From Pseudomonas sp. LBUM920 (GTDB lineage: Bacteria > Pseudomonadota > Gammaproteobacteria > Pseudomonadales > Pseudomonadaceae), in assembly GCF_003852315.1 (NCBI RefSeq), contig NZ_CP027762.1, forward strand, positions 1,903,501 through 1,967,500: a DNA stretch of 64,000 nucleotides, given 5' to 3'. Positions 58,403 through 64,000 of this stretch are shown in pieces. Numbering within the stretch: position 1 is the first letter of the stretch; each line of letters begins with the position of its first letter. A program made the position numbers and the translations under genes. The notes below the pieces were generated by a model, which worked only from the letters and a program-made list of their open reading frames with translations, was not told the origin of the DNA and searched no databases.

Positions 58403-60391
58403 ATGACGTCCGCACTGTTTATTCCCGAGCTGGGCCAGTTGGCGATGATCCTCGCCCTGTGCTTTGCCATCGTGCAGGCCGTGGTGCCGTTGCTTGGCGC
58501 CTGGCGCGGCGACCGCCTGTGGATGAGCCTGGCCCAGCCGGCCGCCTGGGGCCAGTTTGCCTTTCTGTTGTTCGCGTTTGGTTGCCTGACCTATGCCTTC
58601 ATGACTGACGACTTTTCTGTCGCCTATGTCGCCAACAACTCCAACAGCGCGCTGCCCTGGTACTACAAATTCAGCGCCGTGTGGGGCGCCCACGAAGGCT
58701 CGTTGCTGTTGTGGGCCTTGATTCTCGGCGGCTGGACCTTCGCCGTGTCGGTGTTCTCGCGCCAACTGCCGCAAGTCATGCTGGCGCGGGTGCTGGCGGT
58801 GATGGGCATGATCAGCATTGGTTTTCTGCTGTTCCTGATCATGACCTCCAACCCATTCAGCCGCATCCTGCCGCAGATCCCGGTGGACGGGCATGACCTC
58901 AACCCATTGCTGCAAGATATCGGCCTGATCGTGCACCCGCCGATGCTCTACATGGGTTACGTGGGTTTCTCGGTGGCCTTTGCCTTCGCCATCGCTGCCT
59001 TGCTCGGCGGGCGTCTGGATGCCGCCTGGGCGCGCTGGTCGCGGCCGTGGACCATCGTCGCCTGGGCCTTTCTCGGTATCGGCATCACTTTGGGCTCGTG
59101 GTGGGCCTATTACGAACTTGGCTGGGGCGGCTGGTGGTTCTGGGACCCGGTCGAAAACGCCTCGTTCATGCCGTGGCTGGTGGGCACCGCGCTGATTCAC
59201 TCGTTGGCGGTCACCGAAAAACGCGGCGTGTTCAAAAGCTGGACCGTGTTGCTGGCCATCGCCGCGTTTTCCCTCAGTTTGCTTGGCACGTTCCTTGTGC
59301 GTTCGGGCGTGCTGACGTCGGTGCATGCGTTTGCGTCCGACCCGGCGCGCGGCGTGTTCATCCTGATCTTCCTGCTGTTTGTGGTGGGCGGCTCGCTCAC
59401 CCTGTTTGCGTTGCGCGCGCCGGTGGTCAAGAGCCAGGTCGGCTTCAACCTGTGGTCGCGTGAAACGCTGTTGCTGGGCAATAACCTGGTGCTGGTGGTG
59501 GCCGCGTCGATGATCCTGCTCGGTACCTTGTACCCGCTGGTGCTGGACGCGCTGAGCGGCGCCAAGCTGTCGGTTGGCCCGCCGTACTTCAACGCGTTGT
59601 TTATCCCGCTGATGGGCCTGCTGATGGTGGTGATGGCAGTCGGCGTATTGGTGCGCTGGAAAGACACCCCGGTGAAATGGCTGGCTGGCATGCTGATGCC
59701 GGTGCTGCTGGGCAGTGTGGTCTTGGCGGTGATCGCAGGCTTTGCCTATGGCGACTTCAACTGGGCGGTGCTCGCGACTTTCCTGCTCGCCGCTTGGGTA
59801 TTGCTGGCCGGCGTGCGCGATATTGTCGACAAAACCCGCCATAAAGGCCTGATCAAAGGCTTGCCGACATTGACCCGCAGCTATTGGGGCATGCAGGTCG
59901 CGCACCTCGGCATCGCCGTGTGCGCCCTCGGCGTGGTGCTCTCCAGCCAGAACAGCGCCGAGCGCGACCTGCGCCTGGCACCCGGCGAGTCCATGGACCT
60001 GGCCGGTTACCACTTCATCTTCGAAGGCGCCAAGCACTTTGAAGGCCCGAACTTCACGTCGGACAAAGGCACTATTCGTGTGGTGCGCAACGGCAAGGAA
60101 GTGGCCGTGCTGCACCCGGAAAAACGCCTGTACACCGTGCAAAGCTCGATGATGACCGAAGCCGGCATCGACGCCGGTTTCACCCGCGACCTTTATGTGG
60201 CGCTGGGCGAGCCGCTGGGCGACGGCGCCTGGGCGGTGCGCGTGCACGTCAAACCGTTTGTGCGCTGGATCTGGTTCGGTGGGTTGCTCACCGGCGTGGG
60301 TGGCTTGCTGGCCGCGTTGGACCGGCGTTATCGCGTCAAAGTAAAAAGCCGGGTGCGCGAAGCCCTCGGCCTGCAAGGAGCGCCGGCATGA
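58403..60391 (+). CDS. ccmF: cytochrome c heme lyase subunit CcmF
   Basis: 662 aa with about 15 membrane helices. WWD domain GWGGWWFWDPVENASFMPW and periplasmic His residues (HPPMLYMGYVGFSV, WGAHEGSLLLW). It ligates heme to apocytochromes with CcmH/I. ATG 58403 is preferred to the adjoining TTG 58400. Overlaps ccmG by 4 bp. Confidence 0.96.
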   Translation: MTSALFIPELGQLAMILALCFAIVQAVVPLLGAWRGDRLWMSLAQPAAWGQFAFLLFAFGCLTYAFMTDDFSVAYVANNSNSALPWYYKFSAVWGAHEGSLLLWALILGGWTFAVSVFSRQLPQVMLARVLAVMGMISIGFLLFLIMTSNPFSRILPQIPVDGHDLNPLLQDIGLIVHPPMLYMGYVGFSVAFAFAIAALLGGRLDAAWARWSRPWTIVAWAFLGIGITLGSWWAYYELGWGGWWFWDPVENASFMPWLVGTALIHSLAVTEKRGVFKSWTVLLAIAAFSLSLLGTFLVRSGVLTSVHAFASDPARGVFILIFLLFVVGGSLTLFALRAPVVKSQVGFNLWSRETLLLGNNLVLVVAASMILLGTLYPLVLDALSGAKLSVGPPYFNALFIPLMGLLMVVMAVGVLVRWKDTPVKWLAGMLMPVLLGSVVLAVIAGFAYGDFNWAVLATFLLAAWVLLAGVRDIVDKTRHKGLIKGLPTLTRSYWGMQVAHLGIAVCALGVVLSSQNSAERDLRLAPGESMDLAGYHFIFEGAKHFEGPNFTSDKGTIRVVRNGKEVAVLHPEKRLYTVQSSMMTEAGIDAGFTRDLYVALGEPLGDGAWAVRVHVKPFVRWIWFGGLLTGVGGLLAALDRRYRVKVKSRVREALGLQGAPA

Positions 60392-60924
60392 AGCGTTGGT
60401 TGATGGTGTTACCGCTGGCGGCCTTTCTGGTGGTGGCGGTGTTTCTTTATCGCGGGTTGTACCTGGACCCGGCCGAGCTGCCTTCGGCGATGATCGGCAA
60501 GCCATTTCCGGCGTTCAGCCTGAAGACCGTGCAGGGCGACAAGACCCTGACCCAGGCCGACCTGCTGGGCAAGCCGGCGCTGGTCAACGTGTGGGCGACC
60601 TGGTGCATCTCGTGCCGCGTCGAGCACCCGGTGTTGAACAAACTCGCCGAGAAGGGCGTGGTGATCTACGGCATCAACTACAAGGACGACAATGCGGCGG
60701 CCCTGAAGTGGCTGGCGGAGTTCCACAACCCGTACCTGATGGATATCCGCGATGAAGACGGCAACCTCGGTTTGAACCTCGGCGTGTACGGCGCTCCGGA
60801 AACCTTCTTTATCGACGCCAAAGGCGTGATTCGTGACAAGTACGTCGGCGTGATCGATGAAGTGGTCTGGCGCGAGCAACTGGCCGCCAAGTACCAGGCG
60901 CTGGTCGATGAGGCCAAGCCATGA
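60388..60924 (+). CDS. ccmG: thiol:disulfide interchange protein CcmG/DsbE
   Basis: 178 aa. Membrane anchor at about 5-22, then a thioredoxin fold with WATWCISCRVEHP (Cys73 and Cys76) and GVYGAPETFFID containing the cis-Pro. Keeps apocytochrome CXXCH Cys reduced. Overlaps ccmH by 4 bp. Confidence 0.96.
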   Translation: MKRWLMVLPLAAFLVVAVFLYRGLYLDPAELPSAMIGKPFPAFSLKTVQGDKTLTQADLLGKPALVNVWATWCISCRVEHPVLNKLAEKGVVIYGINYKDDNAAALKWLAEFHNPYLMDIRDEDGNLGLNLGVYGAPETFFIDAKGVIRDKYVGVIDEVVWREQLAAKYQALVDEAKP

Positions 60925-61394
60925 AGCGTTTGTTAGCCGCTGCCGTGTTGGCGCTTGGGTTGGTCGGCGTCGCGCATGCGGCCATCGACACCTACGAATT
61001 CGCCAAGGACGGTGACCGTGAGCGTTTTCGCGAACTGACCAAGGAACTGCGCTGCCCCAAGTGCCAGAACCAGGACATCGCCGACTCCAACGCGCCCATC
61101 GCCGCCGACCTGCGCAAAGAGATTTTCCGCATGCTGGGGGAGGGCAAGGACAACCAGCAGATCATTGACTTCATGGTCGAGCGCTACGGTGATTTCGTGC
61201 GTTACAAACCGGCCCTTACCGGCAAGACCGCGCTGCTCTGGTTCGGCCCCGCCGGGCTGCTGCTGGCCGGTGTGGTCGTCATGGCCGTGATCGTCCGCCG
61301 CCGCCGCGCCGCGCCTACCGATGGCTCCGACGCGTTATCCCCCGAAGAGCGCAAACGCCTCGACCAATTGCTGGACACCAAGACTGATGATTGA
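60921..61394 (+). CDS. ccmH: cytochrome c-type biogenesis protein CcmH
   Basis: 157 aa. Signal sequence to about residue 20, redox motif LRCPKCQNQ (Cys45 and Cys48), RYGDFVRYKP, then a C-terminal membrane helix (ALLWFGPAGLLLAGVVVMAVIV). Corresponds to the N-terminal half of E. coli CcmH (CcmL type). Overlaps ccmI by 8 bp. Confidence 0.95.
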   Translation: MKRLLAAAVLALGLVGVAHAAIDTYEFAKDGDRERFRELTKELRCPKCQNQDIADSNAPIAADLRKEIFRMLGEGKDNQQIIDFMVERYGDFVRYKPALTGKTALLWFGPAGLLLAGVVVMAVIVRRRRAAPTDGSDALSPEERKRLDQLLDTKTDD

Positions 61395-62577
61395 TTTTTG
61401 GCTCGCAGCAGGGTTGCTGCTCCTGATTGCCCTGAGTTTCCTGTTGATCCCTGTATTGCGCGGCCGTCGCGCCCAGCGTGAAGAGGACCGCACCGCGCTG
61501 AACGTAGCGCTTTACCAGGAACGCGTCGCCGAGTTGCAAGTGCAGCAGGACGAAGGCGTGCTGAATGCCGCGCAACTCGACACCGGCCGCGCCGAAGCGG
61601 CCCGTGAGCTGCTGGCCGATACCGAGGGCGCGGGAACGCCTCGCGAATCGCGCCTGGGCAAACCGTTGCCGTTTTTGGCGGCGTTTCTGGTGCCGGTCCT
61701 GGGCGTTGCGCTGTACCTGCATTACGGGGCGAGTGACAAGGTTGAACTCACCCGCGAATTCTCCCAGCCGCCGGTGTCGATGCAAGACATGACCCAGCGC
61801 CTGGAACGCGCCGCCGCTGCCCAGCCGGATTCGCCGGAAGGGTTGTACTTCCTCGGTCGCGCCTATATGGCCCAGGACCGTTCCGCCGATGCGGCCAAAG
61901 TCTTCGAGCGCACCGTGGCTTTGGCCGGTCGCCAGCCGGAACTGCTCGGTCAGTGGGCGCAGGCGCAGTATTTTGCCGACAACAAACAGTGGTCGCCCAA
62001 GGTGCAGGCGCTGACCGATGAAGCCTTGAAGCTGGACCCCAAGGAAGTCACCAGCCTTGGCCTGTTGGGTATTGCCGCCTTTGAAGGCCAGCGTTATCAG
62101 GACGCCATCGACTATTGGAACCGCCTGTTGGCGCAGCTGCCACCGGAAGACAATTCCAGGGTCGCGTTGCAAGGTGGTATCGACCGAGCGGCGGAAAAGC
62201 TCAGGGAGAGCGGCGGTACTGTCGCTCAAGCGCCCAAGGCTGTTCTTAAAGTGCGCGTGGATTTGTCCGCCGAGGTGAAGGCCAAAGCCCTGCCCACCGA
62301 CAGCGTGTTCATCTTCGCCCGTGCCGTCTCCGGCCCGCCTGCACCGCTGGCGGCCAAGCGCGTGACCGTCGCCGAACTGCCTGTCACCGTCGAACTGGGC
62401 GATGCGGACGCGATGATGCCGCAGTTGAAACTGTCGAACTTCCCCGAAGTCCAACTGGTTGCGCGCATATCCCGGGCCGGTCAACCGACCGCTGGCGAGT
62501 GGATCGGCCGCAGCCAACCCTTGGCCAGCACTGCCACTGCGCTGCAGCAGCTGACCATCGACAGTCCGGACAAGTAA
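61387..62577 (+). CDS. ccmI: cytochrome c-type biogenesis protein CcmI
   Basis: 396 aa. Two N-terminal membrane helices (about 3-22 and 96-114) around a cytoplasmic loop, then periplasmic TPR repeats (PEGLYFLGRAYMAQDRSADAA; LGLLGIAAFEGQRYQDAIDYW) and a C-terminal beta domain. It chaperones apocytochrome c to CcmFH. Start ATG 61387 within the ccmH end. Confidence 0.94.
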   Translation: MIDFWLAAGLLLLIALSFLLIPVLRGRRAQREEDRTALNVALYQERVAELQVQQDEGVLNAAQLDTGRAEAARELLADTEGAGTPRESRLGKPLPFLAAFLVPVLGVALYLHYGASDKVELTREFSQPPVSMQDMTQRLERAAAAQPDSPEGLYFLGRAYMAQDRSADAAKVFERTVALAGRQPELLGQWAQAQYFADNKQWSPKVQALTDEALKLDPKEVTSLGLLGIAAFEGQRYQDAIDYWNRLLAQLPPEDNSRVALQGGIDRAAEKLRESGGTVAQAPKAVLKVRVDLSAEVKAKALPTDSVFIFARAVSGPPAPLAAKRVTVAELPVTVELGDADAMMPQLKLSNFPEVQLVARISRAGQPTAGEWIGRSQPLASTATALQQLTIDSPDK

Positions 62578-62593
62578 ATCGAGGAAAACGCCT

Positions 62594-62989
62594 ATGACCG
62601 CCTTTGCACGCATCACCCTGCTCAGCCTGATACTCGGCCTGAGCGCTTGTGCGGTCCACCGGCCACCTCCGGCACCCACCGGCCCGACCATCCCGCCGTC
62701 GGGCCCTTCGACACAGCCGAGCACCCAACCATCCGGCCCGGTGACCCCGCCGCCGAAACCGCTGCCAAGCAAATCGCCGACCTTCGCCCCACCACCGGGC
62801 GCCGCCAGCCACTGGGACGGCAAGATGCAGGTGTACGTGCTGGAAGAACAGCCCGACACCTTCTACCGCCAGCGCACCTACTACCGCTGGAGCAACGGCT
62901 GGAGCCGCTCCATCAGCCCGAACGGGCCGTGGGAAGAGACCGATGTGCACGGCGTACCGCCGGGGTTGAGCAAGCAATACGCGCAATGA
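62594..62989 (+). CDS. small Pro-rich lipoprotein, unknown function
   Basis: 131 aa. Lipobox LSAC with Cys19, then a long Pro/Thr/Ser linker (about 22-70) and a C-terminal domain with many aromatics (QRTYYRWSNGWSRSISPNGPW). It follows ccmI by 16 bp and ends the operon at a terminator, so it may have an envelope role, but the link to cytochrome maturation is unproven. Confidence 0.8.
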   Translation: MTAFARITLLSLILGLSACAVHRPPPAPTGPTIPPSGPSTQPSTQPSGPVTPPPKPLPSKSPTFAPPPGAASHWDGKMQVYVLEEQPDTFYRQRTYYRWSNGWSRSISPNGPWEETDVHGVPPGLSKQYAQ

Positions 62990-63020
62990 AAAAAGGCGAC
63001 CTTCGGGTCGCCTTTTTCAT
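62990..63020 (+). terminator. rho-independent terminator of the ccm operon
   Basis: AAAGGCGACC pairs with GGTCGCCTTT around TTCG, followed by TTCAT; preceded by an A-run. Confidence 0.9.
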
Positions 63021-63059
63021 ACCCGTGGAATGCATTCTTGCATCCACTGGAGGCCAAAT

Positions 63060-63146
63060 GTGGGAGCGGGCTTGCTCGCGAAGGCGCAGTGTCAGCCAGC
63101 CTATCAATCACTGCCCCACCGCCTTCGCGAGCAAGCCCGCTCCCAC
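63060..63146. repeat. REPIN, GTGGGAGCGGGC type
   Basis: Inward-facing arms GTGGGAGCGGGCTTGCTCGC and GCGAGCAAGCCCGCTCCCAC, first of three REPINs in the cluster. Confidence 0.92.
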
Positions 63147-63448
63147 AGTTTTGAGCTCTATCTGATCTGAATGTTAGGCCTGTTTCGCCATCGTGCGAGA
63201 AATCCCCTGATGTACAACACTCAGTGTGGGAGCTGGCTTGCCTGCGATAGCCGTGTGTCAGCCATAAATCCGTCAGCGGACCCACCGCCTTCGCGAGCAA
63301 GCCCGCTCCCACAGTTTTGAGCTCTATCTGATCTGAATGTTAGGCCTGTTTCGCCATCGTGCGAGAAATCCCCTGATGTACACCACACCCAGTGTGGGAG
63401 CGGGCTTGCCTGCGATAGCCGTGTGTCAGCCATAAATCCGCCAGCGGA
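63115..63448. repeat. 166/168-bp tandem duplication containing REPIN parts
   Basis: Two head-to-tail copies (63115-63280 and 63281-63448) share, for example, TTTTGAGCTCTATCTGATCT, offset by 166 bp. The second has a 2-bp insertion near TGTACACCACACCC and a few substitutions. Each copy ends with the left arm of a REPIN; the right arm of the last is a different REP type. Confidence 0.85.
63226..63312. repeat. chimeric REPIN
   Basis: The left arm is of the GTGGGAGCTGGCTTGCCTGC type and the right arm of the GCGAGCAAGCCCGCTCCCAC type, so the two ends do not match. This probably results from recombination at the tandem duplication. Confidence 0.82.
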
Positions 63449-63480
63449 CCCACCGCCATCGCAGGCAAGCCAGCTCCCAC
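63394..63480. repeat. REPIN with mixed left arm
   Basis: Left arm GTGGGAGCGGGCTTGCCTGC combines features of both REP types; right arm GCAGGCAAGCCAGCTCCCAC is of the GCTGGC type. Confidence 0.82.
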
Positions 63481-63497
63481 AGGGGACCACCGCGCTA

Positions 63498-63731
63498 TCA
63501 AGCGGCGGGACACTCCCGATCCAGCGCCTGATCTACTGACAGCTGAGCAATCTCAATCATCTGCACCACCGCCAGCACCTGCTTGCAGCCTGTGCCCTCC
63601 AAATGCTCGGCACAGTCGTGCGCACACACCGTTGCCGATTCCAGCATCTCGCTGGCAGTGGTCAGGGCAACTTCGGTGCTGAGGCCGGGCGGACAGTGAA
63701 GATGAGGTCGGGTGGAGTATGTGGGGTGGTA
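63498..63731 (-). pseudogene. N-terminally truncated small Pseudomonas protein (DUF3077-like)
   Basis: The last 70 or so codons read PPGLSTEVALTTASEMLESA ... VLAVVQMIEIAQLSVDQALDRECPAA, which resembles the C-terminus of small Pseudomonas proteins of the DUF3077 kind. The reading frame stays open to 63950, but the upstream part lies in repeats and looks non-coding; no start codon with a ribosome site is near the conserved part. A short intact gene with an unusual start cannot be excluded. Confidence 0.5.
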
Positions 63732-63868
63732 GACCGGCCATAGAAACCCGGCAGGCCGAGCCTCCCGTGCAGAGCCGCCACAAAGCAGGTTGCAAAGGGT
63801 GAGCCATACGCAGGTTGGTCGACCGGGGAATGGGAGACCCGGCAGGGCTTGGCCCTCCTGCGTACGGC
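63723..63868. repeat. two imperfect direct repeats of about 56 bp
   Basis: Copies at 63723-63779 and 63813-63868 share GGT(A/C)GACCGG, ACCCGGCAGG and CTCC. They flank the truncated gene on its 5' side and do not resemble the REP elements. Confidence 0.6.
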
Positions 63869-63935
63869 TCGGTCCACATAATGCAGAGCGGTTAAATGAC
63901 TGAGCGTAGGGAAAGTCTCGTTCAGCTGTCGTTAT

Positions 63936-63972
63936 ACCGATCGTTCCCACGCAGAGCGTGGGAACGATCGGT
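63936..63972. repeat. 17-bp perfect palindrome, CGTTCCCACGC type
   Basis: ACCGATCGTTCCCACGC and GCGTGGGAACGATCGGT form arms separated by AGA. From memory this is a repeat found in many Pseudomonas genomes; its role is unknown. Confidence 0.85.
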
Positions 63973-64000
63973 CGACACTGAATACCTTAAGGCAAGCTGT

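Noticed and set aside
58340..60505. 721-codon open frame opposite ccmF
   Set aside because: Antisense shadow of a clear ccmF gene. The His/Gln/Arg-rich translation is typical of GC3-biased complement.
63060..63480. CRISPR-like array
   Set aside because: Repeated palindromic units are present, but they are REPINs: units are of two types, inverted in pairs, with no constant-length spacers and no cas genes nearby.

Overview
The window is chromosomal DNA from a Pseudomonas of the fluorescens group. The evidence is high GC with strong GC3 bias, oprI, cysB, EarP with an Arg32-type EF-P, ospR beside gpx and a sagS-like hybrid kinase, and many short REP/REPIN palindromes (GTGGGAGCGGGCTTGC and GTGGGAGCTGGCTTGC types) typical of that group. 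No rRNA, tRNA, complete insertion sequence, prophage or CRISPR array is visible. Almost all of it is core genome, coded tightly with many 1-4 bp overlaps.

Layout. 1-5.8 kb: ABC exporter ybbAP (permease truncated by the window edge), divergent tesA, a small Cys-rich protein, an L,D-transpeptidase, the lipoprotein oprI and a small GNAT protein. 5.8-11.4 kb: class I DAHP synthase, a PilZ-like protein, a thioredoxin-fold protein coupled to a ketopantoate reductase family enzyme, a PF06189 5'-nucleotidase, a universal stress protein and cysB. 11.4-14.2 kb: GreA/B-like factor, a small membrane protein, then earP and efp (EF-P rhamnosylation module). 14.2-20.7 kb: secreted esterase, ohr with OhrR-type palindromes, ohrR, two LysR regulators around a TSUP permease, a DUF1127 protein and a YcaQ-like glycosylase. 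20.8-27.8 kb: class II DAHP synthase, spermidine-synthase-like protein, crotonase, DEAD-box helicase with a long leader, YgiD-type dioxygenase and tpm. 27.8-28.5 kb: a 605-bp non-coding element with 21-bp terminal inverted repeats, carrying two REPINs.

28.5-36.6 kb is rich in stress and repair functions: htpX, alaA, msrB, gpx, ospR, a sagS-like hybrid kinase whose 3' end overlaps ospR, a DUF815 ATPase and free-methionine-(R)-sulfoxide reductase. 36.6-41.5 kb is a RocS/RocA-like two-component locus: a BvgS-type kinase of about 1216 aa, a LuxR-type response regulator and a stand-alone receiver that resembles the RocR receiver but has no EAL domain. 41.7-45.4 kb: dgt, an EAL-domain protein and a three-gene yqjDE-type membrane operon with an AlgU-like promoter. 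45.4-51.6 kb: an orphan ammonium transporter with a sigma-54-like promoter, a Kef-type antiporter, a glutaredoxin-like protein, an RluA-family pseudouridine synthase, a YgdR-type lipoprotein and mobA.

51.6-63 kb: moaB-moeA (molybdenum cofactor), a fliK plus FlhB-C-terminal-domain pair, then the full cytochrome c maturation operon ccmABCDEFGHI followed by a small lipoprotein. The last kilobase is a REPIN cluster with a 166/168-bp tandem duplication, then a probable N-terminally truncated small-protein gene embedded in repeats.

Nothing here is clearly a wholly new system. The best leads are the receiver-only RocR-like protein, the non-autonomous 605-bp element, the chimeric and tandemly duplicated REPINs, the overlapping ospR/sagS ends, and the predicted AlgU and sigma-54 promoters between yqjD and amtB.
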